Numbered from the stretch's first letter, positions 1 through 9,444 are shown. The stretch is 64,000 nt of DNA from Vibrio pectenicida (GCA_024347015.1 AP024890.1:992001-1056000), one strand, 5' to 3'. Made by a program: numbers and translations. The notes: generated by a model not told the origin, from the sequence alone.

Positions 1-1018
1 AGTCCCCAGAATAAACATTTGGTGTCTCTTTTCCTTCAAGGTCCCACTTTATTGCTTCAGCCATTGCAACCCCAGTATCATCATTCATTCGCATTGCAGT
101 CACATCTAATTCACCTTTAGCGAGCGCTGCTAGCTCTGCACTGCCACCTCCCCATCCGTTGACAATAATATCTTCTCGCTTTAATTTCTTAAGTGCTTCT
201 GTAGCACCAAGAGCAACATCAGTTGAACACGCATAAATAAATGAAATATTAGGATCTTTTTCTACGGCTTTGATCGCTGCATTAAATCCAGATTCTTTAG
301 TCGCTGTTGTATAGAACGATGAAGATAGTTTATACGAATCATGATGGCTCATCTCTTCTATAAACGTATCACCTCGAGCATCACTGACATAGCCTTCAGA
401 GAAATATAAAACAGAGTAGCGACTACCAGCGGGCACAATTTTTTTGTAATAATTTTCAAGTAAGTGAGTCCCTTTAACATGGTCAAAACCAACATACATA
501 AATGGCTTTTGCTCACCCCAAGCTCTAACAGGTGTGGTTATATTTTGTAAAATAAGCTTAGTGTTTGTTGAACTGAGAACATTTTCAATAAACTTTCGAT
601 GCCGAGTGGTATCTAAGGTAAAAATCAAATAATCTGCTTTGTTTTGTATCGCTTCGAGCAGTGAGAGACTCTGCTGTCTAACATCTAGATTAGGCCGAGT
701 AAAAACCTGCTTTATCTCATAGTTTATCCCCAACTCGGTAAGGCGTGCTTCAAAAGCTTTAATGTTCCTTACCCAATAATCTGACACTTGCTGTCCGGGA
801 TACACAACTGAAATTGATACCGGGTTAGATTGCTTGGCAGAAATCGGTACTGCTTGACTTCTTACTGTATCGGCCAAAGCTTTAGTCAGAACCTTCTCTT
901 CTGGATTAGCATCTAGATACTCATCATATTGCCAGTACCCACTGAGGACTTGAGTTGTGTGTGCGCAACTGGGCATAGGTAAAACGAGAACTACTGACAA
1001 AAGAGTCACTTTTAGCAT
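1..1018 (-). CDS. luxP: LuxP, autoinducer-2 periplasmic receptor (partial)
   Basis: Periplasmic sugar-binding-fold protein that binds the quorum-sensing signal AI-2 and controls the LuxQ sensor kinase. The window holds the first ~339 codons; the end, and the luxQ gene expected downstream, lie beyond the left edge. Translation from the ATG at 1018 gives an export signal, then LuxP hallmarks: VVYPGQQVSDYWVRN (Gln, Ser and Trp ligand contacts of Vibrio LuxP), LIFTLDTTRHRKF, YFSEGYVSDARGDTFI, YACSTDVALGA, NGWGGGSAEL and MRMNDDTG. These are near-identical to LuxP as I remember it and clearly closer than ribose-binding RbsB. Role in AI-2 signalling is family knowledge; identification is confident. 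Confidence 0.93.
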   Translation of the reverse strand, partial: MLKVTLLSVVLVLPMPSCAHTTQVLSGYWQYDEYLDANPEEKVLTKALADTVRSQAVPISAKQSNPVSISVVYPGQQVSDYWVRNIKAFEARLTELGINYEIKQVFTRPNLDVRQQSLSLLEAIQNKADYLIFTLDTTRHRKFIENVLSSTNTKLILQNITTPVRAWGEQKPFMYVGFDHVKGTHLLENYYKKIVPAGSRYSVLYFSEGYVSDARGDTFIEEMSHHDSYKLSSSFYTTATKESGFNAAIKAVEKDPNISFIYACSTDVALGATEALKKLKREDIIVNGWGGGSAELAALAKGELDVTAMRMNDDTGVAMAEAIKWDLEGKETPNVYSGD

Positions 1019-1195
1019 CAATTATCCTTTCTCATAAAGATATTTTTTTACTTCGTATTTTACATAGGGTGTACCTGCCTTTCGAGCTGATTTAACCACT
1101 GTTTGTAAGTTTTTATCTTAAGCAGGGAATGTGCGGCTAATATTTGATGCAAATTGAGTAACTAGCAGCACAAACTCTGTACTAACAACTCAAGA

Positions 1196-2341
1196 TTAGA
1201 AAGTAAATGCCAAATTCCCAGATAAGCCATATTGATTATCGCCAGCATAACTTCCTGCTAAATCAAAGCTAACCATATCGCCGGGACTTATACCAACACC
1301 AAGCGTAACTGAATTATCTAGTGTATCTTCTAGGTCAATTTCATAGCCTACCCTGAGTTGAGCCCAACCCATGGCATTACCTTCCACTCCAAAGCGTAAA
1401 AATTGAGTATCATCATTTTGATCTGTAAATCTTTCTTGCTTGGTCAGATCGAAGTCTGTAGTGGCCGTAAAATATTCTAATGTATAGGCCCCAGATACCG
1501 TAACCTGAGTGTTTAACTTATATGTACTGACACCTCCAATATCTAAAGTCTGAAGTTTCTGCGAGAATAAGTCTTTCACAGCGACTCCAGCACGAAATTG
1601 TTCATGCAACCAAACCGCACCAAGATCTATATTAAATGCATTTTTTTTGGTTTCACTTTTGTCATAGTCTTTGATATCAAAGTCTTCAACAGTAATTGCT
1701 TGTTTGTATGTTCGCATGGTTTGAAACTTAGGAGAAATCCCAACAGAAACATCCTGTCCTAGAAAGTTCACCCGTTTAGCAATCGCCACACCAAACTCAC
1801 CGTAGCCAAATGCGATTACATCAACACTCGAGTTCTCATAACGAGTTTGAGTATCCGTCGAACTTGAAATATCACTCTTCGCGATAACTTCGGCGTATCC
1901 GCGGGTAAAAATATTGGTCGACAGAATATCAACAGGCAACGCAACCGCGGCAACGACACCACCGTTAACTCCCAACGGCTTATCATCCGAAATTTGATCT
2001 AAATAACTATTCAATCTCGCTTCTGCAGCAGAATCTGAGGAGTTTGCTTTAAAAGCTTTGATCTCATCTTGAAGTTTATCCACGGTATTTAGGGTTTCAT
2101 CTGTATCTCTCAATCTTAAACCGACACCAGGAAAGAGCACACCAAATTTATCTGAATCTCTATGAATAGCAACCAATGCAGGGTTATAAAATGGTGCTAA
2201 CAGATAATCTGCCGATGTAACACCAGTATTACCCATACCATTACCGCGCCCATCTGGGACAACGGTTGCAGCATTAACCACGATAGCAATCCATGCTAAC
2301 GACCACATTAAAATAGCTTTTATCAAAAGTTTCATATCCAT
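1196..2341 (-). CDS. TraF-like outer-membrane beta-barrel protein
   Basis: 381-residue exported protein. A signal peptide (about residues 1-24, ending VNAA) is followed by PDGRGNGMGNTGVTSADYL and FYNPALVAIHRDSDKFG, the pattern at the start of FadL/TraF_2-type beta-barrels. The rest alternates short amphipathic strands and ends in a C-terminal Phe (NLAFTF), as outer-membrane proteins do. Chromosomal Vibrio copies are usually labelled 'conjugal transfer protein TraF', but no other conjugation gene is near, so a transfer role is not supported. It lies upstream of luxP in the same direction with a 177-bp gap. Start chosen at 2341, with AAGG spaced 5 nt; a second Met two codons later is possible. 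Function unknown. Confidence 0.65.
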   Translation of the reverse strand: MDMKLLIKAILMWSLAWIAIVVNAATVVPDGRGNGMGNTGVTSADYLLAPFYNPALVAIHRDSDKFGVLFPGVGLRLRDTDETLNTVDKLQDEIKAFKANSSDSAAEARLNSYLDQISDDKPLGVNGGVVAAVALPVDILSTNIFTRGYAEVIAKSDISSSTDTQTRYENSSVDVIAFGYGEFGVAIAKRVNFLGQDVSVGISPKFQTMRTYKQAITVEDFDIKDYDKSETKKNAFNIDLGAVWLHEQFRAGVAVKDLFSQKLQTLDIGGVSTYKLNTQVTVSGAYTLEYFTATTDFDLTKQERFTDQNDDTQFLRFGVEGNAMGWAQLRVGYEIDLEDTLDNSVTLGVGISPGDMVSFDLAGSYAGDNQYGLSGNLAFTF

Positions 2342-2516
2342 ACCAACCTTATTTAAATTCTATATTCAAGGTTAATACAGATTTGAACTATTCGACGGAC
2401 AATCAATTCAATATCAATTACATAACATAAAATTTGTGGTAAAGATAAAAAATTGACTGATAATTTATCAAGATTACAATTATGTTTCGTTATCGGATAA
2501 GCTGGCTTTTGTCACC

Positions 2517-2831
2517 TCAACCCTCTTCAACATCGATAATATCACCTAGCACTACTGCCCCACTTATCAGTTGCTCTTTCTGACATTTTGACAATTTCTT
2601 AATACGATATTCATATTTAGATGCCATTGAACGGCTTTTACCAATCATTTGATACCATTCAAGCGTCAAAGGTGCTTTTCCTTTGAGAGATTTAGCACCA
2701 GTACCTTGGCAGTGTTGTGCATAACGACGGTAAACATCTGTCGTTATGCCACAATACAGGGCATTTAAGCGTGTCCGAATCAAGTATACAAACCATATCG
2801 AACACGGCTGGATTGTTTGTTTAGATGGCAT
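2517..2831 (-). CDS. GIY-YIG nuclease-superfamily small protein
   Basis: 104 residues. The GIY-YIG core is visible as WFVYLIRTR...LYCGITTDVYRRYAQH (about residues 13-40): the VYL and YCGIT strands, then Arg in the following helix, and a later Glu (LEWYQ) as the expected metal ligand. Length and layout match the stand-alone UPF0213/YhbQ group, whose cellular role is poorly defined. Its ATG directly abuts the stop codon of the upstream yceH-type gene, so the two are probably co-transcribed and translationally coupled. Confidence 0.85.
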   Translation of the reverse strand: MPSKQTIQPCSIWFVYLIRTRLNALYCGITTDVYRRYAQHCQGTGAKSLKGKAPLTLEWYQMIGKSRSMASKYEYRIKKLSKCQKEQLISGAVVLGDIIDVEEG

Positions 2832-3491
2832 TTAGGAACACAATTCTTCCACTTGTTGACGTAATACCTCTAATTGCGTTTTTAATTCAGCAACCTCAAG
2901 TTCCAGTGCATCTATCCTTTTTATATCAGATTCAACATTGTTAGGATGAGAGATCGACACTACAAAACTCTCAATATCGACCTCTCCACTAAACAAATGC
3001 ATATAACGAGATTCACGCTTGCCTGCTTCCCGCGCTAATTTAATAACTAAGGATCCGTCATCTGGTGATGCCATATTTTCTAATATTGATTCGACTTCTT
3101 TTACATCGCTAAAATCTGCTAATCGATTTGTACGTGTACGCAATTCACCAGGTGTTTGTGCTCCACGAAGCAACAAACAACAGACGATCCCTTTTTCTTG
3201 AGCTGTTAACTTTAAGTCACCAAATTCGGTATTACAGAACCTGTGTTGAAACTTACTCGCTCGACTATTAAATCCGCTCTCATCACTAACAAGCCTACGA
3301 GCAATCAATCCATCAATAGCTTGCTGAACATCAACTTCAGATAATGTCATAACAGGTTCACGATTGCTTTTTTGATTACATGCACTGGTCAAACTATTGA
3401 GGGTCAATGGGTAATAATCTGGTGTGGTAACTTCCTTTTCGATTAAACAGCCAATAACGCGAGCTTCTATATCGTTTAGTTCTATATTCAT
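2832..3491 (-). CDS. YceH family protein (DUF480/UPF0502)
   Basis: Conserved protein of about 219 residues. The start MNIELNDIEARVIGCLIEKE and the block TTPDYYPLTLNSLTSACNQK are diagnostic of YceH; two winged-helix domains follow (LLLRGAQTPGELRTRTNRL lies in the second). The C-terminus is a short coiled coil (DALELEVAELKTQLEVLRQQ). I chose the ATG at 3491 because AAGGA sits 7 nt upstream; a GTG at 3509 would add six residues. The winged-helix fold hints at nucleic-acid binding, but no function is established. It is followed directly by the GIY-YIG gene and preceded by a 64-residue ORF that may belong to the same transcript. Confidence 0.9.
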   Translation of the reverse strand: MNIELNDIEARVIGCLIEKEVTTPDYYPLTLNSLTSACNQKSNREPVMTLSEVDVQQAIDGLIARRLVSDESGFNSRASKFQHRFCNTEFGDLKLTAQEKGIVCCLLLRGAQTPGELRTRTNRLADFSDVKEVESILENMASPDDGSLVIKLAREAGKRESRYMHLFSGEVDIESFVVSISHPNNVESDIKRIDALELEVAELKTQLEVLRQQVEELCS

Positions 3492-3520
3492 TATCATATC
3501 CTTAGTCACATCTTCCTAGC

Positions 3521-3715
3521 TTAGTGCTCGAAAAGAATCGATGGTTTTTTTATATTACCATACTCATCAATCATAATGATTTTTCTACGATTTAACTCAA
3601 CTTCTGTCAATTCCTGACACCGACGTTCTTTACGGTATGCCTCAACAATCTTACTTGTTTGTGGGGACAATTCAGCCTTCTCAACTTTCGGGACTACAAT
3701 ACTGGATACTCGCAT
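3521..3715 (-). CDS. Small conserved hypothetical protein (64 aa)
   Basis: Short, charged, soluble ORF (MRVSSIVVPKVEKAEL... ending KPSILFEH) with no membrane segment or cysteines. It lies 29 bp upstream of the yceH-type start in the same direction, so it may be the first gene of that transcript. I do not recognise a family. Coding status is inferred from position, plausible amino-acid composition and the absence of a better overlapping ORF. Confidence 0.5.
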   Translation of the reverse strand: MRVSSIVVPKVEKAELSPQTSKIVEAYRKERRCQELTEVELNRRKIIMIDEYGNIKKPSILFEH

Positions 3716-3905
3716 AAAGTTAGCTTTTTATTTTATTAATAACGAAATCATATCCTGACTCCCACTTATGCTCAATCACTGCATTGGCTTTTTGGTGATA
3801 AACTAGTCATCATTATAGAGTTGTTGATCTTAAGCCTGTTATCGGCAGAGATGTTATGGTTTAATCATTGGCAGTTAAAGTTAAGCAAAAGCAGGAAAGA
3901 CACTT

Positions 3906-4229
3906 ATGAGTGGAGTATTTGAAATCGTAGCTCAGGCTCGCAGAAAAAATAAGCTAAAGCGTGAACTGCTCGACAATGAGAAAAAAGTTCGTGATAACCG
4001 CAAGAGGGTCGATCTTTTGGACAACTTGATGGATTACATCAAGCCTAATATGACCCCTGATGAAATCATCACCATCATCAATAATATGAAAGCAGATTAT
4101 GAAGATCGCGTTGACGACCATATTATAAAAAGTGCGGAAATCTCCAAAGAGCGCCGTGATATTAGTCGACGTATCCGTGAACTGACTGAAGAAGACAAGC
4201 AAGTATTGCAAGGTAAAAAGAAAGCTTAA
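3906..4229 (+). CDS. Small coiled-coil protein (107 aa)
   Basis: Highly charged helical protein: Lys/Arg-rich N-terminal half (QARRKNKLKRELLDNEKKV), a central MTPDEIITIINNMKADYEDR helix, and a Glu/Lys/Arg C-terminal coiled coil ending QGKKKA. No signal peptide or membrane segment. Start ATG has GGAAAGA upstream with normal spacing. It is convergent with glpK, separated by a hairpin. I recognise it only as a conserved gammaproteobacterial hypothetical; nucleic-acid or ribosome association would be a guess from charge. Confidence 0.7.
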   Translation: MSGVFEIVAQARRKNKLKRELLDNEKKVRDNRKRVDLLDNLMDYIKPNMTPDEIITIINNMKADYEDRVDDHIIKSAEISKERRDISRRIRELTEEDKQVLQGKKKA

Positions 4230-4240
4230 CTTCCACTAAA

Positions 4241-4272
4241 AATGATGCCCGCTTTATACAGTGGGCACCATT
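4241..4272. terminator. Hairpin between convergent genes
   Basis: AATGATGCCC (4241-4250) pairs with GGGCACCATT (4263-4272) with one mismatch. It lies between the convergent coiled-coil gene and glpK and is followed by a T-rich tract on both strands, as for a bidirectional terminator. Confidence 0.6.
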
Positions 4273-4295
4273 TATATTATAATTTTTTCAATACT

Positions 4296-5813
4296 TTAAT
4301 CATCTTCATCATGCATCTTTGCCCACACTTGAGCACATTTCACCGCACGCTTCCAACCCTTGTAACGACGGCTGCGTTTCTCTTCGTCATGATGAGGTAC
4401 AAAGGTCTTATCGATTTCAGCTTTGCCAGCAACTTCGTCCAGACTACCCCAAAAACCTACCGCTAAACCAGCAAGGTACGCAGCGCCCAATGCGGTTACT
4501 TCCGTGACCTGTGGACGAAGCACCTGAGTATCAAGAACATCAGATTGAAACTGCATTAAGAAATCATTGGCAACCGCACCACCATCGACACGAAGAGCTT
4601 CGAGTTTGATGTCAGAGTCTGCTTGCATTGCATCTAGCACATCACGTGTTTGGTAAGCAATTCCTTCTAATGTTGCTCGTATAATATGGCTTGAATTAGC
4701 ACCTCGAGTCAAACCAACAATGGTTCCACGAGCATAAGCATCCCAATAGGGAGCACCAAGCCCAGTAAAAGCAGGCACAACATAAACACCATTAGACGTA
4801 TCAACCTTAGTGGCAAAATATTCTGAATCTTTAGCATCCGCTAGCAGCTTCATTTCATCTCTTAGCCACTGAATAGATGCCCCTCCCATAAACACAGCAC
4901 CTTCAAGCGCATAGGCAGGTTTACCCGTTGGTCCACAAGCTAATGTGGTCAGTAGTCCATTTTTAGATGTCACTTTTTCTTGGCCAGTATTCATCAACAA
5001 GAAGCAACCTGTCCCATAGGTATTTTTTGCTTGCCCTGCATTGACACACATTTGTCCAAACAGAGCTGCTTGCTGATCTCCTGCGATCCCCGCAATCGGT
5101 ATTCGAGTTCCCCCTTTACCGCCAATATTGGTTTGTCCATAAACCTCTGATGATGTCTTAACTTCTGGCATCATAGATAAAGGTATGTCCATTTCTTGCA
5201 GCAGTTTTTCATCCCACTGAAGTGTATTTATGTTAAACAGCATGGTTCTAGAAGCGTTGGTATAGTCCGTTACATGGACACGCCCTTGAGTCATCTTCCA
5301 CAATAACCACGTATCTACTGTTCCGAACAAGAGCTTACCGGCATTCGCATCTTCACGGGCACCCTCAACGTTATCTAAAATCCACTTAATTTTTGTGCCA
5401 GAAAAATAGGGATCTAACACCAGACCTGTATTCTCCTGAACGTATTCTTCTAGATTTCGGCTTTTCAAGTCTTCACATATAGCCGCTGTGCGTCGGCACT
5501 GCCAAACAATAGCGTTGTAGACTGGCTTGCCTGTGTCTTTATTCCAAACTATGGTGGTTTCACGCTGGTTAGTAATACCTATACCCGCCACTTCATCACT
5601 GCGGATCCCAGATTTGCCCAAGACTTCAACTAAAACTGAACTTTGCGTGGCATAGATTTCCATAGGATCATGTTCAACCCAACCCGCCTGAGGGTATATT
5701 TGAGTAAACTCACGCTGAGAAACACTGACAATGTTAGCATCATGGTCAAGTACCACTGCACGGGAGCTCGTCGTTCCCTGATCAAGCGCGACAATATATT
5801 TTGGCTCAGTCAT
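4296..5813 (-). CDS. glpK: Glycerol kinase GlpK
   Basis: Phosphorylates cytoplasmic glycerol with ATP to sn-glycerol-3-phosphate. The 505-residue length is standard. FGGY-kinase motifs are clear: YIVALDQGTTSSRAVVLD (residues 6-23), GITNQRETTIVW, the WQCRRTA segment, GTVDTWLLWKMT, AGDQQAALFGQ, YGTGCFLLMNTG, FTGLGAPYWD, ATLEGIAYQTRDV and ALRVDGGAVANDFLMQFQ. It follows glpF by 45 bp, giving the classical glpFK operon for glycerol uptake. C-terminus ends in an acidic tail (MHDEDD). No sign of damage. Confidence 0.97.
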   Translation of the reverse strand: MTEPKYIVALDQGTTSSRAVVLDHDANIVSVSQREFTQIYPQAGWVEHDPMEIYATQSSVLVEVLGKSGIRSDEVAGIGITNQRETTIVWNKDTGKPVYNAIVWQCRRTAAICEDLKSRNLEEYVQENTGLVLDPYFSGTKIKWILDNVEGAREDANAGKLLFGTVDTWLLWKMTQGRVHVTDYTNASRTMLFNINTLQWDEKLLQEMDIPLSMMPEVKTSSEVYGQTNIGGKGGTRIPIAGIAGDQQAALFGQMCVNAGQAKNTYGTGCFLLMNTGQEKVTSKNGLLTTLACGPTGKPAYALEGAVFMGGASIQWLRDEMKLLADAKDSEYFATKVDTSNGVYVVPAFTGLGAPYWDAYARGTIVGLTRGANSSHIIRATLEGIAYQTRDVLDAMQADSDIKLEALRVDGGAVANDFLMQFQSDVLDTQVLRPQVTEVTALGAAYLAGLAVGFWGSLDEVAGKAEIDKTFVPHHDEEKRSRRYKGWKRAVKCAQVWAKMHDEDD

Positions 5814-5858
5814 GATAATTTCCTTTTATTTCAATACTTATATCAATAGATTTTAGTG

Positions 5859-6710
5859 TTACACGTGGGCTTCTTGATTCTCTTCAGTATCATCACACTG
5901 ATTAGGGATAGTACAACCAGTACCGGTATTGGGTAAGTATTGAGCGATAACTTTAGGGTATGCCCAAGCACCAAAACACGCGCCAGCAACTGGGCCAAGA
6001 ATAGGAACAATAAAATATGGGATGTCTTTAGCTCCAGTCAGCGCATAATCCCATCCAGCAAAGTAAGCAAATAGCTTTGGCCCAAAATCACGTGCAGGAT
6101 TCATGGCAAACCCAGTTAACGGACCTAATGAACTACCGATCACAGCGATAAGTACACCTATCAATAATGGATTCATAGGGCCGCGAGCAGCGCCATTATT
6201 CTCATCACCCAACGCCAAAATCGCAAACATGAGTACGGCCGTTATCACAAATTCAACAGCCAAAGCCCCAGAAAATGACAAAGAAGCATGAGGATAGGTT
6301 GAGAAAATACCAGCAGTCGCAAGAGCCTCTTGGCTAGAGCGAACAAAACCATGGGTAATTTCATAATCGATAAACAAATTGCTGTACAAACTATACACCA
6401 ATGCAGCACTACAAAACGCCCCAAGCATTTGAGCAATGATGTAAGGTACAACCTTAGCTTTATCAAAGCCATGAAACGCTGCCAATGCGATTGTAACTGC
6501 TGGATTAATATGTGCGCCAGATACGCCTGCTGTACAATAGATTGCGATTGCCACCCCAAAGCCCCAGACTACACTGATTTCCCATTGGCCAAACTGAGCG
6601 CCTGTTAGTACTAAGGCTGCTACACAGCCCACACCAAAGAAAATCAGCAATCCTGTCCCTATGAACTCGGCAATACACTCTCCGAGCAAAGTGGGTTTTC
6701 TATCCGTCAT
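5859..6710 (-). CDS. glpF: Glycerol facilitator GlpF (aquaglyceroporin)
   Basis: Inner-membrane MIP channel for glycerol, 283 residues with six membrane helices. Both pore motifs are visible: SGAHINPAVTIALA (first NPA) and GFAMNPARDFGPKLF (second NPA followed by R-D, the Asp marking a glycerol facilitator rather than a water-only aquaporin). The N-terminus LLGECIAEFIGTGLLIFFG is typical. The cytoplasmic tail contains two Cys (GTGCTIPNQCDD). First gene of the glpFK operon; the 429-bp upstream region contains candidate operator repeats. Confidence 0.96.
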   Translation of the reverse strand: MTDRKPTLLGECIAEFIGTGLLIFFGVGCVAALVLTGAQFGQWEISVVWGFGVAIAIYCTAGVSGAHINPAVTIALAAFHGFDKAKVVPYIIAQMLGAFCSAALVYSLYSNLFIDYEITHGFVRSSQEALATAGIFSTYPHASLSFSGALAVEFVITAVLMFAILALGDENNGAARGPMNPLLIGVLIAVIGSSLGPLTGFAMNPARDFGPKLFAYFAGWDYALTGAKDIPYFIVPILGPVAGACFGAWAYPKVIAQYLPNTGTGCTIPNQCDDTEENQEAHV

Positions 6711-7139
6711 AGTAAGAGTCCTTGTTTATATTAATGGGTAAGATTGGTTTTGCTATGATTGCGATTGGTATTCTGCATACCTGACCGCCATATGAAACGC
6801 TCCCGAGCCATTAATGAGCGTTCGAGCACACTTTGTTGCATTTATGTTCTCTGATTTGTTAATTAACTCTACTTTTTATTCTCATAATCAACCATTGTTA
6901 GTAGTAAAGAGGTAGAGTTAGCTATATATGCTCTCTCGCCATAAGTTAAACTTAACGAGTAGATAGGCACCAAAGTATTAGGTTTATCAAAAAAATTAAC
7001 GACTCAATTATTAACTAATTGTTGTTTGTTTATCCATTGAGTCTATTACTATGGCTATAACGTGAACCATCCATTAATGAACAAAAACGAAGATTAACGA
7101 AAGAGATCTCAGTTAGATTGAACAATTTCTTGATATGAA
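6711..7139. promoter_or_regulatory. glpFK upstream region with inverted repeats
   Basis: No gene is visible in these 429 bp. AACGCTC (6796-6802) and GAGCGTT (6816-6822) form an inverted repeat. Inside the same stretch GCTCCCGAGC (6799-6808) is a smaller palindrome, and a related GCGTTCGAGC follows at 6818-6827. Such clustered half-sites ~90-115 bp before glpF would suit a GlpR-type repressor, but they do not match the E. coli GlpR consensus closely, so assignment is tentative. The remainder is AT-rich. Confidence 0.35.
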
Positions 7140-7913
7140 TTAACGATAGTTAAGGTGGTCATTGAGAATAGATTGAAGTACACCATTTGCTTTTATGGCT
7201 TTTAAACCCTCGTTAAACAACACCATATTGTATTTGCTTTGAGGGTTCGATTTTGGCATTAATAAGTGTACAGAGTTTGTAAACAAAGGCTTAGGGTGAT
7301 AACTAAACTCTGCCCTTTTATCAGCTAAACCTTGTGTTTTCAGCACATAATTGAAGCTAGTAATATACAAAGGCGCAAGATCAATGGATCCATCGACAAG
7401 CTTCTTCACATTCTCTGTCTCATCATATACCCGGGTGACCTTGATCTCCCCACTCTTTTCAGCGGCTTCAAAAGCATCACCATAATAACCACCAATTAAA
7501 GCACTGATGGTGTATCCCTTAAGATCGCTGACTTTGCGCCAGCTAAACTCATGTTTATTGTTATAAAAAAAATGAGCATTTATTTTATACACAGAGTCAC
7601 TGATCAAAAAATCATTCTTGTGTGCTTGGTTGTACTCCCATAACGCGGCAGCATCTGCTTTACCCCCTGCTGCATAATCGAAGGCTTCCTTCCATGTGTT
7701 CATTTGCTGGTAATCAATCGAAACTTTTTGGCTTTCAAACGCTGCGCTTACAATTTGTGCATTAATGCCAAAACCTGGCAAATCTTTTGAGTGATAAGGA
7801 GGATATTCACTGACTGTGATAATCAGTGGCTTAGCGACAACTACTGAAGCTGAAAAAAGTAGTAGAAAAAGAAGCAAAAAAGATTTAATTATATTTTCTA
7901 AATAGTCAGGCAT
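7140..7913 (-). CDS. Periplasmic solute-binding protein (SBP_bac_3 type)
   Basis: 257 residues. A hydrophobic signal segment (about residues 9-27, LLLFLLLFSASVVVAKP) precedes a family-3 solute-binding domain that starts LIITVSEYPPYHSKDLPGFG. Central features are ADAAALWEYN and LKGYTISALIGGYYGDAFEA. No permease or ATPase gene is adjacent, so this is an orphan binding protein that may feed a signalling protein or a transporter encoded elsewhere. Ligand unknown. Two more proteins of this broad type occur in the window (at 18.1 and 49.3 kb). Confidence 0.75.
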   Translation of the reverse strand: MPDYLENIIKSFLLLFLLLFSASVVVAKPLIITVSEYPPYHSKDLPGFGINAQIVSAAFESQKVSIDYQQMNTWKEAFDYAAGGKADAAALWEYNQAHKNDFLISDSVYKINAHFFYNNKHEFSWRKVSDLKGYTISALIGGYYGDAFEAAEKSGEIKVTRVYDETENVKKLVDGSIDLAPLYITSFNYVLKTQGLADKRAEFSYHPKPLFTNSVHLLMPKSNPQSKYNMVLFNEGLKAIKANGVLQSILNDHLNYR

Positions 7914-7993
7914 CCGCTTCCCATATAAATCACTAAAGGAGTTGCTAAAGGTTACAAATTAAAGTTTAGCTGGGGCTTTAATGAAGCGCGAAT

Positions 7994-8617
7994 TTATCTC
8001 TGATTAGATACAATGAATAATACTTCAACACGACGGTTACAAGCTTTTCCTGCTCTGGTGTTATTTGAACATGCAGGGACGTACTCACCGTAACCACGAG
8101 TAAAAATAGCGTCCATAGCGACATTGTTACGAATGAGTTGCTTCTTGACCGCTTTGGCTCGTTTCATAGATAAAACGTCATTACGAGACGGCGGGCCCGT
8201 ATTATCTGTGTGGCCATCAATCACAATGTCAATCCCCGGTTGGGTTGCTAAATAACTTGCCATTTTATTAATCCAATAGGCCGAGCTGGGTTTGACCATC
8301 GAAGACCCAGTATTAAATTTAATCGTATCGGTTAGCTTAACCATCAGATGGTCGCCTGGTAACACTTCATGCTCAACACCATTTTTCATCAAAAAGCTCT
8401 GTAAATCGCTATTACTTACAGCACGGCTTCGCCCCATTGGTCCCATAACACCACTCTGTGAAACCACTTTTGGTGCATCTCCCCAAGTCGGATATCGAAC
8501 CTGCATGTCTGATTTTGGCGCAGTTTCTAACATATCATCGGACAAATAATGCATTTCTTTTGCAAGGTTCCCACAACCTGTGAGCAACAAGAGAAGAGGC
8601 AAAGCAAGGTATTTCAT
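7994..8617 (-). CDS. OmpA-family lipoprotein
   Basis: 207 residues. Lipoprotein signal MKYLALPLLLLLTGC with lipidated Cys15. The C-terminal OmpA-like peptidoglycan-binding domain contains INKMASYLATQPGIDIVIDG, HTDNTGPPSRND, LSMKRAKAVKKQL and FTRGYGEYVPACSNNT...CNRRVEVLFI; the TD and NRRVE residues match the Pal/OmpA diaminopimelate-binding signature. Likely tethers the outer membrane to peptidoglycan. The N-terminal half (about residues 20-90) is not recognisable. Monocistronic by spacing. Confidence 0.88.
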   Translation of the reverse strand: MKYLALPLLLLLTGCGNLAKEMHYLSDDMLETAPKSDMQVRYPTWGDAPKVVSQSGVMGPMGRSRAVSNSDLQSFLMKNGVEHEVLPGDHLMVKLTDTIKFNTGSSMVKPSSAYWINKMASYLATQPGIDIVIDGHTDNTGPPSRNDVLSMKRAKAVKKQLIRNNVAMDAIFTRGYGEYVPACSNNTRAGKACNRRVEVLFIVSNQR

Positions 8618-8689
8618 CGATCCACCATTCTTTTTTGATTCGATACAACATTTATATCGGCGAATTGGGAAATACTTTAATTATAAATG

Positions 8690-8716
8690 CAGACTTTGTT
8701 TTTGACATAAAGTCTG
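8690..8716. other. Hairpin in divergent intergenic region
   Basis: CAGACTTT (8690-8697) and AAAGTCTG (8709-8716) form an 8-bp stem with an 11-nt T-rich loop, between two divergent genes. It could be an operator or 5' leader structure; nothing else supports a function. Confidence 0.3.
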
Positions 8717-8805
8717 TGCACCGACTGTTTTTTTCCCTGCAATGACAGGGTAGAATCAAACACTTCAGACTTATACATCTCACTTGATGGTAAAGAGTAA
8801 CCACT

Positions 8806-9426
8806 ATGAAAAAAATCCTGGCCTTTATTGGCTTTAGTTTAATCGCCCTACTGTTGGGCTGCAGTAAGAGTGACCTTCCCCAAGAAGGAAAGCAATTTGA
8901 GCGTCTACCCGCTGATTTGTCCGAGTATCAACTCCCCGTTGTTACTGAAGTTTTTTCACTTAATTGTGGGCATTGCGCGAATATGGAATCAGCTCTACCA
9001 CAACTTGAATCAATGACCGATCAAACTTTCGGCAAACTGCATGTCATATTTGATCAAAGCGCACAAATCAACGCTATGATTTATTACAGCGCGCAAATTC
9101 AGCTAGGGACAACACCAAGTCATGAGATGATGAAAGCCATGTTTGATGCCGTGCAAATGGGTAATGGTTCAACCGCTCAGCAACAAAAACAAGCCATCAA
9201 TAAGGTGTTTAAACAACAAGGACTATCCAGTCCTGAGCAATTAAGTGAATCGCAGCAAAAAGCCTTGTTTACGGAAATGCAGAAAGCCGCTCTGATCTCG
9301 CAAAAAGGCCAGATTAATGCCGTACCCACCTTTATCGTCAAAGGTAAATACATGGTACTACTTGCTGGGCATAAAGATCTCGATGGCATTGCTAACACCA
9401 TCAACTATCTAATACAACAACCCTAA
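8806..9426 (+). CDS. DsbA-like thioredoxin-fold lipoprotein
   Basis: 206 residues. Lipoprotein signal MKKILAFIGFSLIALLLGC with Cys19 lipidated. The thioredoxin-fold active site is FSLNCGHCANME (CGHC near residue 54), a dithiol motif close to DsbA's CPHC. A cis-Pro-like segment INAVPTFIVKGKY lies near residue 170, and the insertion is helical as in DsbA. Likely a membrane-anchored periplasmic thiol oxidoreductase; whether it oxidises or isomerises cannot be told. The FKBP gene follows after 18 bp, so the pair probably forms a periplasmic protein-folding operon. Confidence 0.88.
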   Translation: MKKILAFIGFSLIALLLGCSKSDLPQEGKQFERLPADLSEYQLPVVTEVFSLNCGHCANMESALPQLESMTDQTFGKLHVIFDQSAQINAMIYYSAQIQLGTTPSHEMMKAMFDAVQMGNGSTAQQQKQAINKVFKQQGLSSPEQLSESQQKALFTEMQKAALISQKGQINAVPTFIVKGKYMVLLAGHKDLDGIANTINYLIQQP

Positions 9427-9444
9427 CAATTATGGAAAGGTCCC

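Noticed and set aside
1196..2341. Remnant of a conjugative plasmid (TraF annotation)
   Set aside because: No other transfer genes; protein is a stand-alone outer-membrane barrel of chromosomal type.
4242..4507. Short plus-strand ORFs opposite the glpK end
   Set aside because: Antisense shadows of the strongly conserved GlpK C-terminus.
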